Below are positions 16,078-24,769 of a stretch of 51,147 nucleotides of DNA, piece by piece. Origin of the DNA: Planctomycetota bacterium (GTDB lineage Bacteria > Planctomycetota > Phycisphaerae > SM23-33); contig JACRIL010000053.1 of the NCBI GenBank assembly GCA_016235825.1, forward strand, positions 1 to 51,147. The letters run 5' to 3'. The position numbers were made by a program, and so were the translations under genes. Under the pieces are notes generated by a model. That model was not told the origin of the DNA. It was given only the letters and a program-made list of their open reading frames with translations, and made no database searches. Each line of letters opens with the position of its first letter. The stretch's first letter is position 1.

Positions 16078-18774
16078 ATGGATCAACCTCGGGAAAATCA
16101 GGCGAAAAAGGTCTCAATTGTCATCCCGACGCTCAACGAGGCGGGCAACGTCGACGCCCTGCTTACGGATGTGCTCAGGTGCGCCGGCGACGAGCGGGAC
16201 GTAGAGATTATTATAGTGGACGACGGCTCGACCGACGGCACGCGGGAAAAGGTGCTGGACTGGTCCGCAAAGAGGCCCGTTCGGCTGGTGGCTCGCGACA
16301 ACGAGCGGGGGCTGACCGGGGCCGTGCTGGCCGGAGCGGCCGTCGCCCAGGCTGAAATTATTCTCGTTATGGATGCCGACCTGAGCCACCCGCCCTCGGC
16401 CATTCCGAGCCTCATCCAGCCGATCGCCGACGGCCAGGCCGACATGGTCATCGGCAGCAGGTACATCCCCGGCGGCGGCTGCGAAGGCTGGCCCGCCAAA
16501 CGCAAGATAATGTCCCGCGGCGCGGCCATGATGGCCTGGCCGCTTACTGACGTCAAAGACCCGCTGGCTGGCTTCTTCGCAGTACGCAAGGACAAGATAC
16601 TGGCCATCGATCAGGGGCGCGAAGGATTCAAAATCTCGCTGGAAATCCTCATGCGATGGCGCGACACCCTGCGCGTCGCCGAGCGGCCGATCGCGTTCAA
16701 GGACCGCACCTGCGGGTCGAGCAAACTCGGCTCGAAGGTGATGGTCAACTATCTCAACCGGCTGGCCGCCCACGCCGGCGGGGTTTTTGCGACCGGCCTG
16801 ATCGGGCGGTTCATTGTAGCGACGCTGCTTGCGGCAGTCGTGGATGCCGCCGCGCTGGCGATCCTCGGCGGACAAGGCATCTGGTACGGCAGTGGACATT
16901 TAGTGAGCATTGCCGTCGGCCTGCTGATCGCACTGCCGATTTATTGGTTTTGGGTCTTTTGCGGCAAATTCCGCAGGCCTGGTGCCGGGCCGATAATCGA
17001 TTATGCCGTCCTGGCTACGGCGGCGGCATTTCTGCGCGGCGGGCTGCTCGACGTGCTGGCCGGCAAGTGGGGCTTGCCCGTAGTCGCCTCGGCATGCGCG
17101 AGCTGGCTGGTGCTGGCAGTCGTCATTTACGCCGGGCTAGCATTCTGGGTCTTTTCGCCGACGATACGCGGGCTTTCCGCCCCTTCGCGATGGACCACCG
17201 CGTCGGTCGGCATCATCGCGTTCATGCTGCTGATACGGTTGGCCTATCTGGGCGGCCCGGAGCTGATTCCCGAGGAGGCCTACTATTGCAGCTACGCGGC
17301 CCATCCCGACATCGGCTACCTCGACCACCCGCCGATGGCGGCATGGCTGATCTGGGCGGGCACACACGCATTCGGTGTAAACGAATTCGCGGTAAGGTTC
17401 CCCGCGTTCCTCTGCTGGCTGGTTGCGGGCGGATTCATCTTCGCAGTTACGCGGAACCTCTTCGGCAAGCCGGCTGGCCTGCGGGCCGCGATGCTCATGT
17501 CAATCCTGCCGTACTTCGTCGGCAACGGCCTGCTCATGACGCCCGACTGCCCGCTCGTGGCCTGCTGGGCGGGGGCGATTTATTTTCTCGAGCGGGCGAT
17601 TTTGGCCGGCAGAAAATCGGCATGGCTGGGCGTGGGCATCTTCATGGGCCTGGGGCTGCTCAGCAAATACACGATAGTCCTGCTCGGCCTTGCCGCGCTG
17701 GTCGCCGTGCTGCTGGACAAGCGGGCGAGAAAGGCTCTTGCTAGTTGGCAGATATGGACAGCCGTGCTAATTGCAATCGCTCTGTTCTCGCCGGTCATCA
17801 TCTGGAACGCCCAGCACGACTGGGCCTCGTTCCGCTTTCAGACCACTCGGCGGGGCGATACGCCGACATCTTTCAACACGCACATGCTCCTGCTCTACGC
17901 CCTGATCCAGCTATTCCCGACCGGCCTGGCCGCCGCGATCCACTGCCTGGCGGTCAAACCCGGCCCGGTCGTGCAGGCAGATTCGAATGTTCCAGACAGT
18001 CGGCCCGATGATAAATCCGTCAGGATATTCCTGCTGGCCCTTACGCTCGTGCCGCTGGCGGTGTTCCTTTATTTCAGCATCCGCCATGAGGTGCAGCCGA
18101 ACTGGACCGGCCCGATCTGGCTGGCGGTCCTGCCATTTATCGCGCATCGGATGGCCCTGCCCGCCGATATCCCGGCCGGCAAGGCGGATCGCATCATGCA
18201 GCGATGCTGGGGACCGACGCTCGCCGTGCTGGTCCTGCTGTTGGCCGGCACGGCTCACTATATCACACTGGGCCTGCCTAAAATCCCCTTCCCGGCCGAT
18301 CAGGACAAGCTGGCAATGAACGATCTGGCCCGGCAGGTCGCCGCCGTCGCCGATGATATCCGCCAGCGCACGGGCAAAATGCCCGTTATCGTCGGGATGG
18401 ACAAATACCAGGCCGCCAGCGAACTTGCCTTCTACGTGCCTCTCTACGGCCGATACAAAAGCGAAGAATATAAGTTCGCCAGCAACAGCATGATCTTCGA
18501 CGAGAGCAGTCTGATGTGGGATTTCTGGGCGAACTGCGATGAACTGAACGGCCGGACCTTTGTGATGGCCAACCCGCTGCCGAAAGATCCCGAGCCGCTG
18601 CTGAAGGAATATTTCAACCGCCTGGACCCGCGCCCGCCGCAAAAAATCGACCTTCGCCTCAACGGCAAATTCGTCCGCAACTATTACATCCAGACCGGCG
18701 AAAACTACAACGCCGCCGCCCACAAACAGTTCATCGAATCGTCAAAAGAGTCGAAAAAAGCGATTGGAAAATAA
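16078..18774 (+). CDS. three-domain glycosyltransferase: GT2 (DPM1-like) + GtrA-like + PMT/ArnT-type membrane transferase
   Basis: An 898-residue fusion. Residues 11-230 are a GT2 polyprenyl-phosphate glycosyltransferase (VSIVIPTLNEAGNVDALL, IIIVDDGSTDGT, DADLSH at 99-104). Residues of about 240-355 are a four-helix GtrA-like flippase domain. From about 375 on is a GT-C enzyme of the PMT_2/ArnT type, with PEEAYYCSYAAHPDIGYLD then HPPMAAW replacing the usual DEAYY...DHPP, and many membrane helices up to about 740. A soluble C-terminal domain follows. One chain could therefore charge a lipid carrier, flip it and transfer the sugar to an acceptor. The target is unknown, with cell-surface glycan or lipid A most likely. 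Ribosome site is weak. Confidence 0.85.
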   Translation: MDQPRENQAKKVSIVIPTLNEAGNVDALLTDVLRCAGDERDVEIIIVDDGSTDGTREKVLDWSAKRPVRLVARDNERGLTGAVLAGAAVAQAEIILVMDADLSHPPSAIPSLIQPIADGQADMVIGSRYIPGGGCEGWPAKRKIMSRGAAMMAWPLTDVKDPLAGFFAVRKDKILAIDQGREGFKISLEILMRWRDTLRVAERPIAFKDRTCGSSKLGSKVMVNYLNRLAAHAGGVFATGLIGRFIVATLLAAVVDAAALAILGGQGIWYGSGHLVSIAVGLLIALPIYWFWVFCGKFRRPGAGPIIDYAVLATAAAFLRGGLLDVLAGKWGLPVVASACASWLVLAVVIYAGLAFWVFSPTIRGLSAPSRWTTASVGIIAFMLLIRLAYLGGPELIPEEAYYCSYAAHPDIGYLDHPPMAAWLIWAGTHAFGVNEFAVRFPAFLCWLVAGGFIFAVTRNLFGKPAGLRAAMLMSILPYFVGNGLLMTPDCPLVACWAGAIYFLERAILAGRKSAWLGVGIFMGLGLLSKYTIVLLGLAALVAVLLDKRARKALASWQIWTAVLIAIALFSPVIIWNAQHDWASFRFQTTRRGDTPTSFNTHMLLLYALIQLFPTGLAAAIHCLAVKPGPVVQADSNVPDSRPDDKSVRIFLLALTLVPLAVFLYFSIRHEVQPNWTGPIWLAVLPFIAHRMALPADIPAGKADRIMQRCWGPTLAVLVLLLAGTAHYITLGLPKIPFPADQDKLAMNDLARQVAAVADDIRQRTGKMPVIVGMDKYQAASELAFYVPLYGRYKSEEYKFASNSMIFDESSLMWDFWANCDELNGRTFVMANPLPKDPEPLLKEYFNRLDPRPPQKIDLRLNGKFVRNYYIQTGENYNAAAHKQFIESSKESKKAIGK

Positions 18775-18849
18775 TATCGTCTCAATTCGAGCAAGAGTTC
18801 TTGAAAGAAATAACGCTTGACGGGACGTTTTGTCAGGAACTTGCTCTGT

Positions 18850-19372
18850 TGAAAAGCCACACCGATCAGCCTGTGTCGCGTAACAGGCCGTGAGCTTCGG
18901 CGGGGGTAATTCGGCCCCCATCCCTGCTGCTTTGCGTATTCATCGCCGCCAAATTCAAGGCCCGTAGGGCCGGCATGATTGTAGCCCAGGGCGGAGCGAC
19001 GGACGGCGAGCCGGCCGTCGCGGAACCCTGGGAAAATTCGTGAAGAAAGTTTCTTTTCACACTCGCGCCTCGGCTGACGTGCCAGAATTCATGATCGCCC
19101 CAGCCAATGACTTTCGCCGAGACATTTTATCAGTTGTGAAGAGAGACCAATATTCTTGCCCGGCTTCGCCAAGTAATTGTGGCGAACAAACCCGCATTCG
19201 CATGGCCTTATCCAAATCAAATGAATGAATCGGTCAAATAATTCGCCGGGGCGCTCCGGAATCGGAGATCGACGGCCTGTGGCGCGAGCGAATATTTTAT
19301 CGCCGACTTTCCCATGGGTTCCGTTTCGACCGCCTGACGGCGGTCTTCACTCCACCCGTGGCTATTCCTACT
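18850..19372. repeat. palindromic repeat composite IV
   Basis: A forward core (18954-19034: AAATTCAAGGCCCG, TTGTAGCCC, nested palindrome ending ACCCTGGGA) and a reverse core (19311-19372) face each other between two convergent genes. The spacer contains CTCGCGCCTCGGC and GGCGCGAGCGAATATT-like segments that correspond to inner arms of other composites. The reverse core supplies the stop codon region of the URO-D-like gene. The conserved GGTTCTC terminus is absent. Confidence 0.8.
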
Positions 19373-20381
19373 TTTTGTACCCCTTCTGCTTCTGGACTTC
19401 GTCGATGAATGCGAGCATGTTTTCGAGGGGCACGTCGCCCTCGACGGAATGGGCCGGGGCGAGGATGTACCCGCCCTGGCTGCCAAGCTCGATGAGTTTT
19501 TGCGTCTCATTGCGGACATCCTCGGCCGAGCCGAAGGGCAGGGTCTTCTGCGTGGAAAGCCCGCCGTGGAAGGCCAAGCGGCCGCGATACTTCGGCAGAA
19601 GCGTCCAGACGTCCATGACCTCCGGCTGGAACGGGTTGAAGCAGTTCAGCCCGATCTCTACGAGGTCGTCGAACAGTTCGTCCACGTCGCCGCAGGAATG
19701 GATGAAGACGTATTTGCCCGCCGAACGCACCGCGCCGTACATGCGTTTAAGGACCGGCTTGATGAATTCCCGCCAGACGGCCGGGCCCATCTGCAGGCCG
19801 TGCTGCTGCCCCCAGTCGTCGCCGAAATAGATCGCGTCAATGTCAAACTCCACCGCACGTTTCACCAGGGCGATGTTGAAATCCGCAATTGCGTCGAACA
19901 GCCCGCGGACGAAATCGGGATTGTCGTAAAAATCCATCATCAGGTTTTCCATACCGCGCATCGTCCAGGCCCGCTCATACAGCGAAAATCCTATGTCGTA
20001 TATCCGGAAACAGTCTTCATGTTTTTTAATCGCGCCGGGGATGTCGCCGTAGAACAGCCTGTCGTTGGGATCGGGCAGTTTGAGACCCTTGAGGTCCGGC
20101 TTCGGAAGAACAAGGCCTTCGACCACGCCGATATCCTTGTCAACCGACCTGTTCCAGACCACCCCGAAGACATCCCTCACCCGGCCGCCGCCGATATCCT
20201 TGAAAAAGCCTATGTCCCCTCCCAGCCCCAGCAGGTGGTTTTGCAGGATCGGATCGAGATCGTTTGTTTTGCAATGTTGGGTGAGTTTTTCGCGGGCCTC
20301 GACCGTGAAGCCGAAGGACCACGGGACGTAAGGCGGCTTTTTGCCCGCCAAAACCGTCTGGACCACCTGGCGTTTGGTCAT
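19368..20381 (-). CDS. uroporphyrinogen-decarboxylase-fold protein (MtaA/CmuA-like)
   Basis: A 337-residue TIM-barrel protein of the URO-D superfamily. Landmarks are KPPYVPWSFGFTVEARE, IDAIYFGDDWGQQHGLQMGP, VFIHSCGDVDELFDDLVEIG, LNCFNPFQPEVMD and YILAPAHSVEGDVPLENMLAF. GDDWGxQ, HSCGxV and NPFQPE are typical of the methyltransferase/O-demethylase branch (MtaA, CmuA, uncharacterised planctomycete paralogues) rather than of HemE. It probably moves methyl groups between a corrinoid protein and an acceptor, or acts on an aromatic/tetrapyrrole substrate. No corrinoid protein is adjacent. Start ATG 20381 has AAAGGA at 9 nt, better than ATG 20399. Confidence 0.8.
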   Translation of the reverse strand: MTKRQVVQTVLAGKKPPYVPWSFGFTVEAREKLTQHCKTNDLDPILQNHLLGLGGDIGFFKDIGGGRVRDVFGVVWNRSVDKDIGVVEGLVLPKPDLKGLKLPDPNDRLFYGDIPGAIKKHEDCFRIYDIGFSLYERAWTMRGMENLMMDFYDNPDFVRGLFDAIADFNIALVKRAVEFDIDAIYFGDDWGQQHGLQMGPAVWREFIKPVLKRMYGAVRSAGKYVFIHSCGDVDELFDDLVEIGLNCFNPFQPEVMDVWTLLPKYRGRLAFHGGLSTQKTLPFGSAEDVRNETQKLIELGSQGGYILAPAHSVEGDVPLENMLAFIDEVQKQKGYKK

Positions 20382-20618
20382 GCCTGAAGTTCCTTTCATG
20401 GCGATTCGGCCCGGTCCGGCCGGCCCGAACCGCATGAACGGAACAATATCTGCACGCGGTCCGGGAATCAACCGGGAACATTCACCCGGCCCGCGGGCGC
20501 CGGACGGTCAGCCGCAAGTTTGAAAAAAGAACGCCATCGGCAGTTGACATCGGCGGGCGGGAGGCCTAATATTTTTAACCGTGCGATGGAATATCGTTGA
20601 CACGGAAGGAGCCTGAAA

Positions 20619-20954
20619 ATGAGTTCGCAAAACGTCATTCACTTTACCGACGCCAGCTTCCGGCAGGAAGTATTGGACAGCGACAAGCCGGTCCTGGTGG
20701 ATTTCTGGGCCGAGTGGTGCGGCCCGTGCCGGATGCTTGGCCCGATTATTGAAATGCTGGCCGACGAATATGCCGGCAAGGTCAAGGTCGGCAAGGTCGA
20801 TATCGACACCGAAAAGACCTACGCGACGCAACTGGGCATCCAGAACATACCGACCGTGATAATCTTCAGGGAAGGCCAGCAGGCCAAGCGGTTCATGGGC
20901 GTGCAGCCCAAGGCCGATCTGAAAAAGGCCTTGGAAGAAGTGCTGAATTCATAG
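20619..20954 (+). CDS. trxA: thioredoxin
   Basis: Classical 111-residue thioredoxin: [18 protein letters not shown] holds the WCGPC redox site (Cys34, Cys37), and the cis-proline loop is QNIPTVIIF. It reduces cytoplasmic disulfides with NADPH or ferredoxin via a reductase not in this window. GGAG lies 7 nt before the ATG. The next gene (nnrE) starts 22 bp downstream, suggesting one transcript. Confidence 0.96.
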   Translation: MSSQNVIHFTDASFRQEVLDSDKPVLVDFWAEWCGPCRMLGPIIEMLADEYAGKVKVGKVDIDTEKTYATQLGIQNIPTVIIFREGQQAKRFMGVQPKADLKKALEEVLNS

Positions 20955-20976
20955 GCTGCTCTCCAGCGGTCAAGCC

Positions 20977-21669
20977 ATGAAATCGCTGACACGCCAACAG
21001 GTCCGCCGCATCGACAGTCTGGCCGTCGGTAAGCTCGGCATGCCGGGGGCGCTGCTGATGGAAAACGCCGGGGCCAATGCGGCAAGAATCATCGACGGGC
21101 ATTTCGGCCCGGCCTTCCGCTCGGCGGCCATCGTCGCAGGGGCCGGCAACAACGGCGGAGACGGATACGTCATCGCACGCCATCTGCTCATCCGCGGATG
21201 GAAGGTCGCGGTCTTCCTCGTGGCGCCCGAGGACAAGATCGCCGGCGACGCCCTGTTGAACCTCGACATAATCCGCCGGATGGGGCTGGAAATCCGTCCA
21301 TGCTCAGATCATCCGACGATTGTGGCGCTGGCGGGATCGCTCCGCAGTTTCGACCTGGTTATCGACGCCATCGCCGGCACCGGTCTGGCCGGCCCGCTGC
21401 GAGAGGATATCGCAAAGGCGGTCGATCAGGTGATGGCCGCGGAAAGATCGATAGTCGCCGTTGACGTGCCGACCGGCCTGGACTGCGACACCGGAAGGCC
21501 GCTGGGACCGTCGACCGTCAGGGCCGACCTGACCGTAACATTCGTCGCCCGCAAGACCGGCTTCGATGCCCCGGGCGCGGAGAAATACACCGGAAAAGTC
21601 GTCGTCGCGGACATCGGCTTGCCCGAAAACCTGGCGGAAAAATTGTTGAATATGGACTTTTCGGCCTGA
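20977..21669 (+). CDS. nnrE: NAD(P)H-hydrate epimerase (YjeF N-terminal domain)
   Basis: A 230-residue stand-alone YjeF_N protein. QVRRIDSLAVGKLGMPGALL then MENAG is the family opening. IVAGAGNNGGDGYVIARHL binds the nucleotide, and VIDAIAGTGLAGPLREDI and VAVDVPTGLDCDTGRP carry the catalytic region. It interconverts the R and S forms of damaged NAD(P)HX so that the dehydratase can repair them. The dehydratase (NnrD) is often fused at the C-terminus. Here it is absent and must be elsewhere. Operon partner of trxA. Confidence 0.92.
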   Translation: MKSLTRQQVRRIDSLAVGKLGMPGALLMENAGANAARIIDGHFGPAFRSAAIVAGAGNNGGDGYVIARHLLIRGWKVAVFLVAPEDKIAGDALLNLDIIRRMGLEIRPCSDHPTIVALAGSLRSFDLVIDAIAGTGLAGPLREDIAKAVDQVMAAERSIVAVDVPTGLDCDTGRPLGPSTVRADLTVTFVARKTGFDAPGAEKYTGKVVVADIGLPENLAEKLLNMDFSA

Positions 21670-21706
21670 AAACGATATGCTACGGACTTGAAAAGGCGAG
21701 TCCCTA

Positions 21707-22963
21707 ATGGACGAACTGATCCTTGAAAATTTCAGGTGCTTCCACGGTTCCCACAAGGTTCCGATCAAGCCGCTGACCCTCCTGGTCGGAGAGAACAGCA
21801 CGGGCAAGACCTCTTTCCTTGCAGCCATCAGAATTGCCCACCAACTCGCCAGCGGGAAACCTGTTGATTTTAACAGCGAACCCTTCAACCTCGGCGCTTA
21901 TGAGCAAATAGCCAGTTCCAGCGTGGGAAAGACGGGGCAATCCGACAACTTCAGCGTAGGATGCTCGCTTAGTAGAAATGGATCGGAGCTTATGCGATGC
22001 ATCGGCCTATTTTCACAATCCGATTCACAACCTGAATTGGATAAAATTACAGTCGAATACAATATCGCCAAAATAGAAGCTCTTCGCACTTCAGGCAATA
22101 ATGTGGACTGCAATATCACCAACAAACAGACAAACAAGGTCGTCAAGAAAACATTTTCCGATTCGACAAGTCGACATTCGATAAGCCTCGGCATATTAAT
22201 CCGCAGTGAGTTTCTGTACGATAAGGCAATTAAGCAACTTCTTCATGGTTTTTATGCTTTTTTTCCTCCGCCTCGAGCAGACTCCAACGAGCCTTGGGCC
22301 ATGGCCCCCGTCAGGAGCAAGCCAGAGAGGACATACAATCCTGTTATGGATATTCCTGACGCACAGGGAACACATGTGCCGATGCGATTGGCGATCATTG
22401 CTGCCAAACCAGACAAATGGGACTCTCTGCACACGGCATTAAGCAGATTCGGCAAGGCATCCGGTTTATTTAAAACCATCTCGCCACGCCGAAAAGGTTC
22501 TTCGTCCAGCGATCCTTTTCAGATCATGGTCGAACTTCCCGGCGGAAAACGGAATCTGATAGATGTCGGATACGGGGTCTCGCAGGTTCTCCCGTTTTTG
22601 GTAGAGTGCATGACAAGAGAAACGGGCATCTTCCTGCTTCAACAACCCGAAGTACATTTGCATCCCAGAGCGCAGGCTGAGTTCGGAAGTTTTATCGGCG
22701 AACTGGCCGCTCAGGGTAAAAAAGAATTCATTCTGGAAACCCATAGCGATCATCTGATCGACCGCGTCCGCATGGATATCAGAGATAAAAAAAATAGGCT
22801 GAAGCCTGAAGATGTCCAGATACTTTACTTCGAGCGGAAAACGAACAGCCCGTGGATTGACATCCGCCAGATATATATCGACGAATCAGGCGAGTTAGTC
22901 AATGTACCCGATAGTTACCGGAGTTTTTTCCTCAAAGAACAAGAGAGATTCTTGGGGATATAG
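21707..22963 (+). CDS. AAA family ATPase (SMC/OLD-like, DUF3696-type)
   Basis: A 418-residue ABC-class ATPase. Walker A is LLVGENSTGKTSF (Gly28-Thr35) after LENFRCFHGSHKV. An inserted variable region follows (about 80-240). The signature-like YGVSQVLPFLVECM precedes Walker B with LLQQPEVHLHPRAQAEFG near residue 310. The switch His is in FILETHSDHLIDRVR, and a DIRQIYIDESGELVNVP tail ends the protein. This is the AAA15/AAA21 plan shared by OLD nucleases and several phage-defence ATPases, without a TOPRIM domain. The next gene, 7 bp downstream, is a PIN nuclease, so the ATPase probably senses and the PIN protein cuts. It is lower in GC than its neighbours and interrupts an envelope/metabolism gene row. 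Confidence 0.85.
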   Translation: MDELILENFRCFHGSHKVPIKPLTLLVGENSTGKTSFLAAIRIAHQLASGKPVDFNSEPFNLGAYEQIASSSVGKTGQSDNFSVGCSLSRNGSELMRCIGLFSQSDSQPELDKITVEYNIAKIEALRTSGNNVDCNITNKQTNKVVKKTFSDSTSRHSISLGILIRSEFLYDKAIKQLLHGFYAFFPPPRADSNEPWAMAPVRSKPERTYNPVMDIPDAQGTHVPMRLAIIAAKPDKWDSLHTALSRFGKASGLFKTISPRRKGSSSSDPFQIMVELPGGKRNLIDVGYGVSQVLPFLVECMTRETGIFLLQQPEVHLHPRAQAEFGSFIGELAAQGKKEFILETHSDHLIDRVRMDIRDKKNRLKPEDVQILYFERKTNSPWIDIRQIYIDESGELVNVPDSYRSFFLKEQERFLGI

Positions 22964-22970
22964 ATAAATT

Positions 22971-23435
22971 ATGTGTTTGATTATAGATACAAGTCTTTCA
23001 GCCATGATTTTTCAAACACCCACTCCAAAAGAATTTTCACCAATTTTAAAATGGCTCAATTCGAGAAAAGGTCAGCTGGTCATTGGTGGGAAAAATAGAA
23101 AGGAAATTTGTAAGGTTGGGAAAGCCTTGGAAAATATCGCGAAATGGAAAGAGGCTGGAGGAATAATTCGTGAGTTTTCCGACAATAAAGTTGAAGCCGA
23201 GGAAAAATCACTTCCTAAGATTCGATCAAATGATCCTCATGTTATTGCTCTTGCACGGATAAGTAGAGCTCGAACTTTATGTGCAGAAGATAAGGAACTT
23301 GAAGCAGATTTTACAAATACAAAAATCATCCCTTCTCCCCAAGGGATGATTTACAAAAATGAAAATCATGCTCATTTATTAAAACACACACAAGGCTGTC
23401 CCGGCTACCGGAAAAAAGGCAGGAAACACTCATGA
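22971..23435 (+). CDS. PIN-domain nuclease, partner of the AAA ATPase
   Basis: A 154-residue protein with a PIN-like fold. The acidic residues are spaced as in PIN RNases: Asp6 in CLIIDTSLSA, Glu45, Asp88 in RSNDPHVIALARIS and Asp107 in LCAEDKELEADF. Metal-dependent RNA cleavage is the family's activity. The gene is strikingly AT-rich compared with both neighbours, a sign of transfer. The last 15 or so residues (CPGYRKKGRKHS) appear to be read from the leader of the following hldD gene, whose ATG overlaps this stop by 4 bp. With the ATPase it forms a compact two-gene unit. It is not a classic VapBC pair because no small antitoxin is present. Confidence 0.72.
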   Translation: MCLIIDTSLSAMIFQTPTPKEFSPILKWLNSRKGQLVIGGKNRKEICKVGKALENIAKWKEAGGIIREFSDNKVEAEEKSLPKIRSNDPHVIALARISRARTLCAEDKELEADFTNTKIIPSPQGMIYKNENHAHLLKHTQGCPGYRKKGRKHS

Positions 23436-24427
23436 TCGTCGTAACAGGCGCGGCGGGATTTATCGGATCGAACATAGTGGCGGCGCTAAACGCCGGCGGG
23501 CGGAAGGACGTGGTCGCCGTGGATTATTTCCTCCCTGCCGCCGTGCCGGCCGGGCTGGCCAACAACCCAGCGTATCTGGACTCGCTGGCCGCGGTGCGGC
23601 GGATTGGAACCGATGAGTTAAAAGGCTGGCTGGCCGCGAACGCCAGTGCAGTTGATGCCGTGATTCATATGGGGGCGTGCAGCGACACGGCGCAGACGGA
23701 CGAAGCCTTCATGATGGCCTGCAACTTTGAATACACCAGAATGATCTGGGAATTCTGCGCCGCGGCGGGCAGGCCGCTGGTTTATGCATCCAGCGCGGCC
23801 ACCTACGGCGACGGCTCTGCCGGCTACGACGACAAGATCGACCCTCGCGTTTTCAAGCCGCTGAACCTCTACGGCCTGTCCAAGCAGCGATTCGACCTGT
23901 GGGCGCTGGAACAAGCCAAGGCCCCGCCCCGCTGGGCGGGCGTGAAATTCTTCAACGTCTACGGCCCGCGCGAATCGCACAAGGGTCGGATGGCCTCGGT
24001 CGCCTTTCACTCATACAACCAGATACGCAGGACGGCCCATGTTGAGCTTTTCAAGTCGCACAGGCCCGACTATCCCGACGGCGGGCAGAAGCGGGATTTC
24101 ATCCACGTCGATGACGCGGCCGCGGCGGTCCTGCATCTGCTCGAAACACCGGCCTCCGCCGCGGCCCCCAACGGCCTGTACAACGTCGGGACCGGCACGG
24201 CCCGCACCTTTGCCGACCTGGCCAAGGCGGTCTTCGTCGCCATGAAGTTCGCTCCGAACATCTCGTACATCCCCATGCCGCCCGACATACGCGACAAGTA
24301 CCAGTATTTCACGCAGGCGGACGTCGCCAGGCTCCGGCAGTCGGGTTTCGTCCGGCCTATGCTCAGCATTGAGGCCGGCGCAAAGAAATATGTCGAATGG
24401 CTCAATCGGCAAGGCGGCAGGGCATGA
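23432..24427 (+). CDS. hldD: ADP-L-glycero-D-manno-heptose 6-epimerase
   Basis: A 331-residue short-chain epimerase of lipopolysaccharide inner-core synthesis. It shows the Rossmann motif VVTGAAGFIGSN, then HMGACSDTAQTDEAFMMACN (the HldD version of GACSST), SSAATYG, YGLSKQRFD with the catalytic Tyr/Lys, FNVYGPRESHKGRMASVAF and KRDFIHVDDAA. It converts ADP-D-glycero- to ADP-L-glycero-manno-heptose. AGGAA lies 7 nt before ATG. The next gene encodes the nucleotidyltransferase of the same pathway, so the organism should carry heptose-containing LPS or S-layer glycan. Confidence 0.95.
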   Translation: MIVVTGAAGFIGSNIVAALNAGGRKDVVAVDYFLPAAVPAGLANNPAYLDSLAAVRRIGTDELKGWLAANASAVDAVIHMGACSDTAQTDEAFMMACNFEYTRMIWEFCAAAGRPLVYASSAATYGDGSAGYDDKIDPRVFKPLNLYGLSKQRFDLWALEQAKAPPRWAGVKFFNVYGPRESHKGRMASVAFHSYNQIRRTAHVELFKSHRPDYPDGGQKRDFIHVDDAAAAVLHLLETPASAAAPNGLYNVGTGTARTFADLAKAVFVAMKFAPNISYIPMPPDIRDKYQYFTQADVARLRQSGFVRPMLSIEAGAKKYVEWLNRQGGRA

Positions 24428-24447
24428 TTAAAACAAATAACAAACTT

Positions 24448-24522
24448 CCCCATGCTTACGCATGGGGCTTTATGAATGGCTCGCCGACGAGTTGTTTTAA
24501 AGCCCCGCGTGTAAACGCGGGG
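24448..24522. repeat. pair of 20-bp hairpins (IS200/IS605-like ends?)
   Basis: Hairpin 1 (24448-24467) is CCCCATGC/GCATGGGG with loop TTAC. Hairpin 2 (24503-24522) is CCCCGCG/CGCGGGG with loop TGTAAA. They are joined by GGGGCTTT...AAAGCCCC, so the pair is itself inverted. Subterminal hairpins of this kind are typical of single-strand transposons and their non-autonomous derivatives. No transposase is encoded. Confidence 0.55.
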
Positions 24523-24544
24523 ACGCCGTTTTATTTTACTGGCA

Positions 24545-24665
24545 TTAACACGACAGCGCGACTTTGGGTTGAAACACACGAGAATGTTAGGAAACTCAAA
24601 TAGTCGTCTGTCAAGTTTGAACGGTAGAATAAGGACTTACGATCAAAGTCGCGCTGTCGTGTTAA
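24545..24665. mobile_element. 121-bp MITE with perfect 22-bp terminal inverted repeats
   Basis: The left end reads TTAACACGACAGCGCGACTT and continues TG. The right end (24644-24665) is its exact inverse complement, and both ends finish in TTAA. The 77-bp interior is AT-rich, non-coding and unlike its surroundings. Perfect ends imply recent mobility in trans or a strongly selected hairpin. It sits between hldD and the hldE-like gene, without interrupting either. Confidence 0.75.
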
Positions 24666-24769
24666 ACTGATTCGCGATGAGACCAAAAAGAAAAAGTAAT
24701 GGCAATCAATCAAAACCGGCCGGGCGAGGCAAAAAGCCGCCTGCCTGCTGCCGGACCGATGGAAAAATT

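Noticed and set aside
22971..23435. VapC toxin of a VapBC pair
   Set aside because: No small antitoxin gene lies upstream. The adjacent partner is a 418-residue ATPase.
24448..24522. CRISPR-like repeats
   Set aside because: Only two differing hairpins with no regular spacers. The larger repeat families are also irregularly spaced and on both strands, and no cas genes are present.
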